Below are positions 11,901 through 21,958 of a stretch of DNA of 64,000 nucleotides, one piece after another; position 1 is the first letter of the stretch; each line of letters starts with the position of its first letter. Source of the DNA: Theropithecus gelada. Its lineage: Eukaryota; Chordata; Mammalia; Primates; Cercopithecidae. Below the pieces are notes generated by a model, which did not search any database, was not told where the DNA came from, and was given only the letters and a program-made list of their open reading frames with translations. The DNA is taken from NCBI RefSeq assembly GCF_003255815.1, contig NC_037670.1, positions 27,244,672 to 27,308,671 on the forward strand, given 5' to 3'. The position numbers and the translations under genes are program-made.

Positions 11901-13012
11901 TATTCGCTAGGATCCAAGTAAATTCTAGTGGGCAAGAGGAAGAGAAACTACAACATCATTATCTTACTGCTGGAGGCAGCAGATTACGGAGCCCTGCCTG
12001 TGTTGTGTCAAATGCACTATGTGACAACCAAGACCCTACACAACCGGGGGGCACTTCAGGATTCCTCCAGGTGGCAGTTGCTGGCCTAGACTCACTTCTT
12101 CAGGAGGGAGGTTCGCCCTGGAAAGCTGATCTGCATTTCTGCTGGGATCGATGCCGTGGAGACTGAATACATTGGTAAGTAATTTAGCAGCTAGTTTCGT
12201 CTCAGCTGACAATGATTATGGATTGGGGTGCTCAGAGCAAGAATGCACAAATGGTCTGGAGAAAAATCAGCAGTGAAACTCTACATTTTTTGTAATGCCT
12301 AAATCAGCAACAAAAAACGGTGCAGAATACTTTCAGGTGTCTAGGAGAATACAAAGAGGGCTCCAGGCAGGTTAATGGACAGATATTCTCCTGATGGCCT
12401 TCATTCTGCACCTGAACTTCTTGGAGGCCATGCTACCTGCTCTCTGACGCTCCTTTCTCCCTTGCCCTGGCCTCACTGGTTCTTGGTCCTACTGGTGTTT
12501 TTGGTCCCATTCCCACTTTCGCCCTGGCCCTCCGTGGTCCTAACTTTTCATCCCAGATGCCCCTTGTCATGGCCAGAATCTAGTTGTCTTCAGAAAATTA
12601 ATCACATGTCAATCTTGGTTGTCCCTAAAAATCCAGGACCAACAGTCCCCTATGAATTTCTCTTGTGGGTCTCAGTTAAAAATACAAAGTTAAAAGACAC
12701 TGGGAGTCACAGTAGCTTAACCACTATCTTTTAAATCTCACGTGACTGTCCTCCCTCAAATAGGCTGTTCCCAGTTCTGAATGAAACAAAATTCCCTTCT
12801 GTGATTCTGTTTCATTGCCCTCCAAGATTTTCTTCATAGCTCTGATCACTATTAACGATGGAAACAGAACAAAAGCATGAAGAAATAAATCCCACCTCAT
12901 GAGCCTTGCACCATGCCAGGTACATGGTAAGTGTTGATTCAGTGACTAAGTAGATTTTTTTCCTGCTTCCATAGTGGGCTGCATCTAGCAACAAATGGTA
13001 TGTTCTTTATAA
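8911..13012. other. unique non-coding block
   Basis: About 4.1 kb without a recognisable repeat family. It contains a perfect hairpin at 9460-9492 (listed separately). From 11.3 to 12.7 kb the base composition rises in G+C, with a splice-acceptor-like 'ttttctttcag' near 11300 and a donor-like 'attggtaagt' near 12173. The open frames inside are short and unrelated, so no gene is called. Confidence 0.5.
9460..9492. repeat. perfect 15-bp inverted repeat (hairpin)
   Basis: The arms 'aaataatttttgagc' (9460-9474) and 'gctcaaaaattattt' (9478-9492) are perfect reverse complements around a 3-base loop. There is no T-tract terminator context and no mobile-element ends, so its role is unknown. AT-rich palindromes of this kind can form cruciforms. 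Confidence 0.9.
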
Positions 13013-13199
13013 GAGAAAAAGTATTGGAGATACTTTCCTGCTTTCTGAGTTCTGTTTTGTTTCATGATCACTCTTAGATTTGTTAACTGTGGGCATAAGA
13101 GCATCTGATATGAATATGGTTCAAGTTGAATCAGCACAAATGAATCATCATCGTAATCATAAGAGACCGAAAACTGAGAAAAAGTATTGGAGATACTTT
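13013..13199. repeat. duplicated segment bounded by a 24-bp direct repeat
   Basis: A perfect 24-bp direct repeat occupies 13013-13036 and 13176-13199. Between the copies lies a ~139-bp segment. Its main part (13054 onward) is about 83% identical to 13735-13850, in the same orientation. The arrangement resembles an insertion with a long target duplication, or a local 163-bp tandem duplication. No transposon family is recognised. Confidence 0.85.
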
Positions 13200-13200
13200 T

Positions 13201-13236
13201 TCTGGTACTGATAATATTTCTGGTACTGATAATATT
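13201..13236. repeat. 18-bp perfect tandem duplication
   Basis: The unit 'tctggtactgataatatt' occurs twice head to tail, immediately downstream of the 24-bp direct repeat. It is a second duplication scar at the same place. The two copies are identical, so it is either recent or well preserved. Confidence 0.95.
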
Positions 13237-13734
13237 TCACCTTAATATTTTGCTGTGTTTGGGTCTATTTCAACAGATTTTTGATAGAACACCCTGAAAT
13301 CCTCATAGGAGTCATTAAGGGTTTGATTGAATTCAGAGTCAAGTGTGGGTGGGAAAATGGTCTTCTTGATAATCCATGATTGAGCTTTTTGATTGTTTGG
13401 TACAATTTTTTTTGTGTGTGGTCTTATCCAGCCAAACCACTCTTCAGACGACACTCCTATTACCCCACACAGAGTAAGTCTGATCACACAAAAGCCCTCT
13501 GTGTTGTGGCCCTTTCAACGCCCATCATCTCTACTTTGAACAAGGGGTATGTTGTTGAGCTCTGCGGCATGAGTTCTCTCAGAGGTGGCGCCATCCTTGC
13601 TGTCAAATATCACAGTGACGGAGTGTTTCACAGCGCTTAGGGTGAGATGAGTTCAGAAGCGTCGTCCAGTTCTGTGGGCACATAGCATAGAGGTCAAAAT
13701 TGTAGGTTTGATGACTTTGGGGCCACTGAGGCCC
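13237..13734. other. unrecognised block between direct repeats
   Basis: About 500 bp separate the two ~115-bp repeat copies. The portion from 13420 to 13660 is richer in G+C and has open frames on both strands (81 codons antisense, 86 codons sense). No motif was recognised. It could be a decayed repeat-internal or retrogene fragment, but I cannot assign it. Confidence 0.4.
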
Positions 13735-13850
13735 GTTTTGTTTCATGACCACTCTGAGATTTGTCAATTGTGGGCATAAGAGCATCTAATGTAAACATGG
13801 TTCAAGCTGAATCAGCACAAGTGAATCACTCTTACTCGAGAAACTGAAAC
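13735..13850. repeat. second copy of the 13.05-kb segment
   Basis: About 115 bp in direct orientation match 13054-13175. They share 'gttttgtttcatga', 'gtgggcataagagcatct' and 'gaatcagcacaa', with about 17% mismatch and small gaps. Homology stops abruptly on both sides, so this is either a dispersed local duplication or two copies of an unrecognised family. Confidence 0.85.
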
Positions 13851-13909
13851 AAAAAAGCAAGCACAAACCAACATGGTAATCTTTGGTGAACTTGCAGGCA
13901 AAATATCAA

Positions 13910-13952
13910 TCTCTTTTTCTCCTTTCCTCTCTCTTCTCTCTCTTTCTCTCTT
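13910..13952. repeat. (TC)n-rich polypyrimidine tract
   Basis: About 43 bp consist almost purely of C and T, followed by 'tttatatatg'. It is a simple-sequence repeat with no flanking element that would explain it. Confidence 0.9.
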
Positions 13953-15368
13953 TATATATGATCATTAATTAACGAACTGAATGACAATCAGATATACTGT
14001 TTTTATCCTGGACTGTGACTTTAAGAAGACATTATTTATGAAACACCAACTGTGTCACCACTCATGGGCATTGCAGAGCAAGATCAGCGTCTCTCTCTTC
14101 CTTCCCTCCTTTGCGGTTGACCCTCTGCAGGTGCCTCAAGGACCATGGCACTGACTCCTTGTTTATGTTACTGAACTTCATGGTTAACAAAATGCCGTTT
14201 TCCATCTAATGAATTTGCCCTGCAGGCACAGGAAAAGAGTTGGTTCCACCATTTTCAGAGGCCAAGCAACAATAAATTTTGCAGGATTTTGTTGACGTTA
14301 ATTGGGTTTGTATTGGTGTGAGACATTCTTGCTCCTGCCTCATTTGTCTTCTGAATCATTTGAATCGCCCACGTTCTGGGCCAGCCAGTCATTCAACCAT
14401 GTGATTCCAAGCTTAACAATATATCCGAGTCACTGGTGGCTCAATCACACTTTAGTTTATTGCTCAATAAAATAATAATAACAATAAGTTCAGACATTTA
14501 ACCAGGCTGCTTTTCTCCAGGGGCAAAATAAAGCTTTCCAGTTTAAAAGAGGGCATGCTTTCATTTCTGGTTTTTTTTTTTCCCCCAAAGAAATAAGTCA
14601 AAATGCTTTTGGTGTTAACAAAAGACCCTTTCCAGAGGTGTAGCTACTAACACCTGGAGAAAATCCTAAGAACCAGAATTGAAGACAAAATGGGGAAGAC
14701 ATGGGGGCGATTATTGTTTTTCTGATGGAGACACATACTCATACTCATGCACACACACAAATGCAAGTTGTTTTCTCTTATAAAAATAATTACTGCCCAA
14801 TTCTTACGTTATCATAAAACTATGAATTGCCAATGTGTCTGTTGAAACAGTCTTACTCTATCGTCAGATGGCAATAATATGTGAAATAAGTTCTCGCTTT
14901 GTTTTTATTGTGGGCAGTAGCTCGTGCAATGTGCTTGTGTATGTAAGAAATTTTGATGTCAGTTGTGTGTGAGTGGAGGCATAGGAAGCTGCAGGCAAAT
15001 TTGGAAATGGGTCTTTATATCTGCAAGTTGGTTACTAGACCATTGCTATCTTGGTGAAGGGCCATTTAAAAAAAATTCACATCCGTTGAGTATTGATGCT
15101 TTGGTAAAATATGATGAAAACTAATGATTAGAAAGTCGGTCATGCATTTGGATGTCATGGTTATGTTATATTGCTATAAAACTTTCTAAGTACTTAACTT
15201 CCAGCCTCTGTGCTTATCTTGATGCAGACTGGTTACACGTAGTTCCTGGATCTCACTGGTCACAGACCTTTCTCAGTAGCTCCATCCTGGACTGCTCAAA
15301 TGCAGAGAAAGCTCTATTCCAGGCTTAAAATAAATGAGATATCACTTAAAAAAACACACACTGGGGAT
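13953..15368. other. unique non-coding sequence, part possibly conserved
   Basis: No repeat family is recognised. The stretch at about 14200-14540 is free of low-complexity sequence and has 'gacgttaattggg', 'atgaatttgc' and 'aataaaataataataac'. This could be a conserved non-coding element, but there is no direct proof. A T run lies at 14570-14580. Confidence 0.45.
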
Positions 15369-15397
15369 AAAAAACAAACAAACAAACAAAAAAAACC
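15369..15397. repeat. (CAAA)n simple repeat
   Basis: Four CAAA units are followed by an A run. No SINE or LINE body is attached, so it is not obviously a retrotransposon tail. Confidence 0.85.
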
Positions 15398-15487
15398 CAA
15401 CCAGTTGTAAACGAATGAGCTTACTAAATTGTCAACATAATAGGGTTTTTTTTAAAAGACTTTAACAGTTCACTGTTTTCAAATACC

Positions 15488-15530
15488 AAAAACAAACAAA
15501 CAACAACAACAAAAAAAAAAACAAAAAAAC
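15488..15530. repeat. (CAAA)n/(CAA)n/A-rich simple repeat
   Basis: A mixed CAAA, CAA and poly(A) tract of about 43 bp lies 90 bp from the preceding (CAAA)n. A body of unique sequence separates the two. Confidence 0.85.
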
Positions 15531-15909
15531 CCCCGTGCTTTTAAATTGACTTCAATGTTTGTCCAGTCTGAATCTAACACATTTTTTAATCTTGTCAGTG
15601 GTCAGTGTGCCAATGGTGCAAACGTTTGCAAAGGTGCTGTTTTCTCTAAATTTGCTTCACTGTTTTATGTAAACATTATTGTGAAATTCCTTCTCAATCC
15701 CTAAAAAACATATGCTCCTTTATGCCATTTTATTACTGCACATTGTTTTCTAGGATACATAGAATCGTATATTGTTTTTATAGCTGGGGTGTATCTTTGT
15801 GAAATGGCTGGCAGAGCCCAGGGGAGACATTGGCCTGTCCCCACATTGAGAGAAAGACAGTCAACTTTTCCCTCTGGTTTTACTAAGGCACCAAACCAAT
15901 CAGGATTTC

Positions 15910-16227
15910 TTTCTTTTTTCTTTTTTTTCTTTTTTGAGACGGAGTCTCACTCTGTCACCCAGGCTGGAGTGCAGTGGCGTGATCTCGGCTCTCTGCAAGC
16001 TCTGCCTCCCAAGTTCACGCCATTCTCCTATTTCAGCTGCCCGAGTAGATGGGACTACAGGCAGGCGACTGCCACCATGCCTGGCTAATTTTTTTTTTTC
16101 TGTATTTTTAGTAGAGACGGGGTTTCGCCATGTTAGCCAGGATGGTCTCGATCTCCTGACCTTGTGATCCGCCTGCCTTGGCCTCCCAAAGTGCTGGGAT
16201 TACAGGCGTGAGCCACCACACCCGGCC
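15910..16227 (-). mobile_element. AluY, antisense
   Basis: A full-length antisense Alu begins with a T-rich tail at 15910-15934, then 'gagacggagtctcactctg', and ends 'ccaccacacccggcc'. It is flanked by a perfect 15-bp duplication, 'accaatcaggatttc', at 15895-15909 and 16228-16242. The AluY wording 'gctctgcctcccaagttcac' is present. The middle A-rich linker is expanded to about ten T's on this strand. Confidence 0.97.
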
Positions 16228-16242
16228 ACCAATCAGGATTTC

Positions 16243-17460
16243 AAAAGTGTGCTGCCCAAATGTTGAGACATAGAGTCAGTTTGGACTTTGATGTACTTTT
16301 AGTGCTGGTGTGTATGCTCAGACATCCATGTGTGTACAGATGCCCCTGGAACAGTTTGATCCAGAGTTCACATATTGCTAAGAAGATGGGTTTGTCTTTG
16401 TGACCAATGTAACAGTCTCCCAAACCAGAGAGAAGTGCAAAAGTTCAAGCTGGTATGGCAGATTTGCTCAGTGAAGTCAGTGGAGCCCAGGATCCTTCTG
16501 TCTTGTTTGTCCATCGTCCTAGCATGTTGGTCACACTTGTGTGGTCCATGGTGGCTCATGGCCAAGCAGCTTTCTAGTCAACAAGAAGGGGAGTGTGAAG
16601 GAGAAAGGGAGCAAGGGAGAACATGGGCTCCCCTTTTGGGGCATGACCTGCAAGTTTTATACATTTCTTCCTCTCACATTCTATGGGACCATCTGCTCCA
16701 AGATAAGCACAGGAATTGAGAGTCAAGCACTTAGAATGTTTTATAACAATATGGCATTGCCTTAAAATCCAAACACATGTTTATTTCGTTATTTGGAGAT
16801 ATAAAGGCCCATTTGCAAATCAACAACCCCGCTGCAAAGAAGAAAATGTGCTTGTTTTCTGAACTGCCGCATGCCCGTCAAATATGGAATTATTGTAGGG
16901 GGCCAGCAGTATCTGTACAGGCGCCTTTCCAACTCCCATGTCTTGGTTCATTTTGCTTCCCAAAAAGTGTCAGTTATTTGCCTTATTGTCATTTTCTGAG
17001 AAATGAGGCCATGATGTACATACACTGTGGATTTACCAGGAACTCCTTCACACCACCTTGGCTTCCTCTCAATGCCACCTTACTGCATGTCGACAGCTTC
17101 CACCTATTTGATCTCAGTGTTGAAGGGAGATTTTCCTGGGATCTAAACCATGAAGATTTGTGTTGAAATATACAAGAAAGCTGAAGTTCCTTAAAACAAA
17201 TGCTGCAAGGTGGGAAGTGAATAAAACGTAGTTTTAGATGGCCTCTGCAGAACATGCAGGAATTGAACACATACAGAGTACAGGGAGGCTGTGGGTCAAA
17301 TGCAAATGTGGACAGCTTAGTATGATGGTGGTAATAACATGGGGGTAAAATCTTGGCAGAGTTCCCTTTCTGGAAAGAATTCTAGGTGTCTCCTGAACAG
17401 TGAACTCATAATTACATCTTGCAACTGAGCCATTTACTCACCACCAGTGGAAATCCCTAG
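16243..17460. other. unique non-coding sequence
   Basis: No repeat family is recognised. Overlapping open frames of up to 129 codons (16777-17166) have no recognisable domain. Positions 16953-16993 are 37/41 identical to the filler inside the L1 insertion at 18784-18824. Confidence 0.55.
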
Positions 17461-17762
17461 GGGCTGGGTGCGGTGGCTCAAGCCTGTAATCCCAGCACTT
17501 TGGGAGGCCGAGACGGGCGGATCACGAGGTCAGGAGATTGAGACCATCCTGGCTAACACGGTGAAACCCCGTCTCTACTAAAAAATACAAAAACCTAGCC
17601 AGGCGTGGTGGCGGGTGTCTGTAGTCCCAGCTACTCGGGAGGCTGAGGCAGGAGAATGGCGTAAACCTGGGAGGCGGAGCTTGCAGTGAGCTGAGATCTG
17701 GCCACTGCACTACAGCCTGGGCGACAGAGCGAGACTCCGTCTCAAAAACAAAAAAAAAAAAA
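17461..17762 (+). mobile_element. AluY, cercopithecid YR-like
   Basis: A full-length sense Alu runs from 'gggctgggtgcggtggctc' to an A-rich tail containing one C. Its target duplication is 'gaaatccctag' at 17450-17460 and 17763-17773. It shares with the copy at 465-761 the 'ctaaaaaatacaaaaacct' linker and 'gagatctggcc' near the 3' end. Confidence 0.97.
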
Positions 17763-17773
17763 GAAATCCCTAG

Positions 17774-18608
17774 AGAGGGGCCTGAAGGACAGGCCTTCCT
17801 GTGCTTTCTTTAGCTTCTGTGGCTGTTGAAGAGGTTTGAGGCTCTCCTCTTACCTCCACCCCACATCTGACCTGGCCTGTCCAAAGCCGATTGTGCAGCA
17901 TCCTGAACCCCTTTACTATTTCTCCTCTGTTTCTTTTCCTCCTTCCCTCCTTTGTTTAAAAATGTTTGGGTCGTGGCTGTTGAGATGGCCATGGCTTTAA
18001 CCAAACAGAAACACTGAAATTGCCTACTCTATGGAATTGGTTACTCATGCATCTTCCCTTCTTGCTGGGATAGAGGCTGGAATGATGTTACTGTGGAGTC
18101 TGAACCAGGCTCTCTGCCGGGGTCTTATGGAAACTTTATCTGAAGGACATAACTAGGTGGAAGGGATGGGCTGAGCAGCAGCAAGCAGTGAGAAGCAGCT
18201 ATATTGCTGCGTTCTGGTCAAGAGCACTATATAAAGACTCTCACAAAGGGAAGGAGGGGTGAAGTGACCACTTGCATCAAGGATGAGCAAGGGCAGCAGC
18301 AATCAGGGACTCCCCGCAGGGCATTGGGCTGCTTACGCAGAAGCCAGAAGCGATTTGGTTGAAGTCATGGGGAGGCTCCCATAGAGGAGAGGCCAGTGCG
18401 AGGAAGTCCCTATTCTTATTTTTGTTTTTGTCTTGTTTACTTTTTTAATTTTAATGTCTGACATCTGAATGTCTCTCAGGAAGAGCCCTGTCTTTATTTA
18501 GAAAGTTACCCAGGCAAGCTGTTTGGAGTTGAGATGGGATTCAAAGGGCGTGGGTTTGGCTGCAGACAAGAAAGTCAAAGGGTTGCAAAAGAAAGAAATT
18601 GAATTTGA
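17774..18608. other. unique non-coding sequence
   Basis: About 0.8 kb without a recognised repeat or coding frame. Its last 16 bases (18593-18608) are the left target duplication of the L1 insertion that follows. Confidence 0.55.
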
Positions 18609-18635
18609 ATGGTAGTCATATAGTTATGTATATAT

Positions 18636-18716
18636 AGTCAGTATGTAGTCTGTTATCCCTCTCACCCTTCCCCCAAGTCCATTGTGTCATTCTTATGCCT
18701 TTGCACTCTCAAAGGC
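18636..18716 (-). repeat. left arm of the L1 fold-back
   Basis: Eighty-one bases are the reverse complement of 18887-18977. They share 'tgttatccctc', 'aagtccattgt' and 'cattcttatgcctttgca'. The right arm has about ten extra bases near 18945. The inner edges of both arms lie at the same L1 base, and both run straight into TA/TG repeats. Confidence 0.9.
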
Positions 18717-18886
18717 ATATATATATGTGTGTGTGTGTGTGTATGTGTGTATGTGTATATATGTGTGTGTGTCTTTGTTAACCTTGCTTCTCAAATAGTG
18801 TCAATTGTTTGCCTTATTGTCATTATATATATATGTATGTGTGTGTATATATATGTGTGTCTATATATGTATATGTGTATATATAT
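18717..18886. repeat. (TG/TA)n spacer with 41-bp non-repetitive filler
   Basis: Alternating purine-pyrimidine TG and TA tracts occupy 18717-18772 and 18825-18886. Between them, 18784-18824 matches 16953-16993 at 37 of 41 bases in the same orientation. The alternating tracts are candidates for Z-DNA and length polymorphism. Confidence 0.9.
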
Positions 18887-18977
18887 GCTTTTGAGGGTGC
18901 AAAGGCATAAGAATGATACAATGGACTTGGTGGAAAGGGTGAGAGGGGAGTGAGGGATAACAGACTACACATTGACT
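18887..18977 (+). repeat. right arm of the L1 fold-back
   Basis: This is the sense-orientation L1 3'-UTR segment paired with 18636-18716. It continues without a break into the rest of the L1 tail to 19094. Confidence 0.9.
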
Positions 18978-19189
18978 AGAGGACATACTGCTCGGTGATG
19001 GGTGCACCAAAATCTCACAAATCACCACTAAAGAACTTACTCAGGTGACCAAACACCGCCTGTTCCCCAAAAGCCTATGGAAATTAAAAGAAAAAAGAAA
19101 TTGAATTTGAGGATTACATAGATACAGAGAAAGAGAGGAAGACAACTGGAGCTCAATTGGTCAGAAATTATAGAGGAAGTTAAGAATAG

Positions 19190-19284
19190 GTGTGTTTCAA
19201 CATTGTAACTATACTAACAACCACTCAGTTCTCTACTTTAGACAGGTGAATTTTATGATATGTAAATTATATTTCAATAAAGCA
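19190..19284 (+). mobile_element. old L1M 3'-end fragment
   Basis: The terminal words of mammalian-wide L1 3' UTRs are present: 'gtgaattttatgatatgtaa' followed by 'attatatttcaataaagc', the L1 polyadenylation signal. It is short and diverged. It is independent of the younger L1 insertion just upstream. Confidence 0.7.
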
Positions 19285-21958
19285 TTGGAAGAAGAAAGCA
19301 CAAATGTGTCTGATACGCAATTTCAGGTTGCTTGCATTGCTGCGGTATAACTTCCAAATACCTCCACAGAATTGAGCAAGCCTCATGAAAGGATTTGTTT
19401 ATTTAGTTGCTTGGTTTTGGTGGAAATCTAGAAATGAAGGAGGGTTGCATACTTGGCTTAACATAGGTTGGAAGGAGACAGTGTGCGCTGGAAAAAGATG
19501 TTCCATAGATTCCTAGCTCACTAGAACCTGGGGCTTTAGGCCAGAAGGGTCCAGGAGAGTGAAAGTCCCCAATAATTTGCAGAAATTCTGGGAACATTAG
19601 ACTCACAATGTAGACAGGAGGGTTATCTGGATATTGTGGACTGGTGACTATGAGTTTCTGTTAAGTACAGTAGAATATTTCTAACATATGACTTTTATTT
19701 ACTTTTATGGAATGCCCATGGTTCTGGTTACAGTTATATTCTGCAAATTCAGCTTTTTCTAAAGTGCATTCCTGGGAAATAAAGACTCCAGAAGATTGGC
19801 GGTGAGAAAAAGGACTAGATGGTCAAGTAAGTGTTAGGAAACACTGCAAACTCTATTCCCTCTCTGAGAGTCACAATGTACAATAACATATTAAAGGCTC
19901 TAAGAGGGTCTGCAATAGGGTCCATGGTTGTTTAGCCTGGTATTTCCCATTCCTAGTTGACCCTGACCTCTTTTCAAACAGCACACATTAACAGGGAACG
20001 TCCTGGGAAACATGGCTGTTTTATCTTTGAGCAAGGACCGTATGCCTGGAGCTGGAATGGAACTCTGCGTCAGACCATGCCTGATATTCTTTCATTTATT
20101 CCTTCATTCTTTCAGGGCTGGGAGGCCTGTATTGCTTTGTGTTTGTCAAAAGCAGCAAACTGTTGAACAATAATCATTCAGCAACCACAGAATGTATCCA
20201 GGGAATTGGTGCTGTCAGATTTGGATATTAGTCTTTGGTGGCCTAACTGTAGTAATTAACACACAATGATAATGCAAATGCAAATGAAATTAGCAATGCA
20301 ATTTGGTTTATCTGCGATTAATATAGTGTAGGCATATTATTACTGGCCTACCGCCGGCTAACGTCAGCCTCTTTTCATGATGCTGTGTAACACAGTGAGT
20401 CAACATTTCTAGTTGGATTCTCTCCCTTGCAATCAAATGTCACTGCTATATGCTCCATATAATTTTGTTTTATACCTTCTGAATAATTGTCACAAATACA
20501 GCAGATGTTCCTGACTGCTTAGGTGAATGCCAACTATCCGACGGGAGGGAATAAAATAAAAATAGTAGTTTAGAACTCAGATACAGTAAATATGGTGAGG
20601 TAGAAACTAGCGGAAAGGCCATGCAATGTTAATACTCTAACCATTATATTAGACAATTCACTTGTACAACTACATGGTGACGCAGTTCTCCACGTTTTCT
20701 CCCTGATGCTATTCTCATAAGTATCTGTTCATTTCTACCTTTAGCCCGGGTCTGATAGAATTCTCATAACACATTAGAAGGATATTGTTTGACATTGCAA
20801 ACTTCTCTGTGATTCAAAAGTAGGTTGGGGACTGGTTTGTGCTGCCCATGATGGCTTCTTCTGCTGTGTCTTTTAGGGACTGCGGGCACGAGAGGGCCTT
20901 CTCCAGCCACTCTCCATCCTCTCCCCAGTTTTTACCCATTTGTAAATTTTCCTAATTTCTCCTCTGGAATGTTGTGTTTTTTCTTCCTGCTTTTTAGTGC
21001 TTTCCATTTTTTCCTTGTCTTGTGAACCAGTCTATGCACCACTTCATGTGTGGGTACACAAGGATTTTGGTAGAATTCTGGGTGTCTGTCTCTGATATTT
21101 AAGTGTTAGTGAAGTGATTTGTGAAAATCTTAGATCTAAGATAACATAACAAATTCCCTCTTGAAGAATGCTGTCCTCGATGTGAAAGTGAGAAGTAGCG
21201 GGTGGGCTCATGAGGTTAGCAACAAGGAGGAGCTAGCACATAATGGCTTATGTAATGGAACCATTTAATAAAAATAGGCACAACATACTAGTGTAATTAG
21301 ATGAAAAGGTCATAGAAATCACCAATTTAGATGGAGGTGATATGAGAAATAGGACTTAAAACTTCCAGGAAACTGTCTCCTGGAGATTATTTGAACCACA
21401 AAACATGTTTTGCATTTCCAGCTTAATAGCCAAAAGCACAAGGCCATCCGTGGCACAGTGCAAGATCTCTGCAGAGCTTCCCTAACTGGAAGTGTTCAGG
21501 GGTAGGTCTCATGCATTACTAATGCTAGAACAATGGAGCTGCCGAAACTCCCTCTCCATGAAAGCGACCAGCCTGATCCTTGACTAGTGTTACTGAGTTT
21601 CTTCACAGGATAATTGCGGTTGATTTCTCTAAAGAAAAATGTCCAACTTTTCTATTACTGAAGAAAACAAGAAATAATTCAATTGTGCTTTAACAATAAA
21701 TAGCTTCAATTGTGCTTTACCAACTTTTATCTCTAAGACGTATGAATTTTGCCCCATGACAGTTTCCTAGTATGTCTTCTAATGGGACATTCATGCTCCT
21801 TTGTTTTCCTGTTTTTTGTCAAACTCATCTACATGTAAGGTGAAATTAAGGGCTGTTCCCTTTTGAGATGGCCCCTGTCTGATCTGTGCAGATGCCACCT
21901 TTGGCTGATGTTGTTACTCTCTGTGATAGACTGTCAACAATTGTGTGGTAGGCTCCTT
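19285..21958. other. unique non-coding sequence
   Basis: About 2.6 kb with no transposon recognised. The stretch at about 20130-20420 looks like a candidate conserved non-coding element and is listed separately. A short duplication of 'ttcaattgtgcttta' lies at 21678-21692 and 21705-21719. The last 12 bases (21947-21958) are the target duplication of the next Alu. Confidence 0.55.
20130..20420. promoter_or_regulatory. candidate conserved non-coding/enhancer-like block
   Basis: A repeat-free stretch contains two overlapping octamer-like sites 'atgcaaat' (20272-20279 and 20278-20285). Nearby homeodomain-type motifs include 'agtaattaac' and 'gaaattagc'. The motif 'aacgtcag' occurs near 20360. 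Clusters of POU/homeobox sites in clean sequence are typical of developmental enhancers, but here the call is inference. No conservation data were available. Confidence 0.35.

Larger units (their letters stand above)
18609..19094 (+). mobile_element. L1 3'-UTR insertion with fold-back inverted duplication
   Basis: The 3' end of a primate L1 (L1PB/L1MA type) is in sense orientation from 18887. Its landmarks are 'gggtgatgggtgcacc'-like wording, 'aaatcaccactaaagaactt' and 'ccgcctgttccccaaaa', followed by an A-rich tail. The whole insertion is flanked by a 16-bp target duplication, 'aagaaattgaatttga', at 18593-18608 and 19095-19110. To its left, inside the same duplication, lies an inverted copy of the same 3'-UTR segment (18636-18716). 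A TG/TA-rich spacer separates the two. Ordinary twin priming joins adjacent, non-overlapping L1 pieces, so it does not explain arms with the same sequence. Snap-back synthesis does, by inference. Confidence 0.85.

Noticed and set aside
15789..16167. Frames of 99 and 77 codons rich in Ser/Pro/Leu
   Set aside because: They are the usual translation of an antisense Alu. The same holds for frames at 525-772, 17522-17710, 21970-22338, 34858-35171 and 56749-57123.
18684..18953. 89-codon frame rich in Val, Cys and Tyr
   Set aside because: It is a translation of TG/TA microsatellite and L1 3' UTR.
18609..19094. Ordinary twin-primed L1 with 5' inversion
   Set aside because: Twin priming gives adjacent, non-overlapping L1 parts. 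Here both arms are the same 3'-UTR segment.
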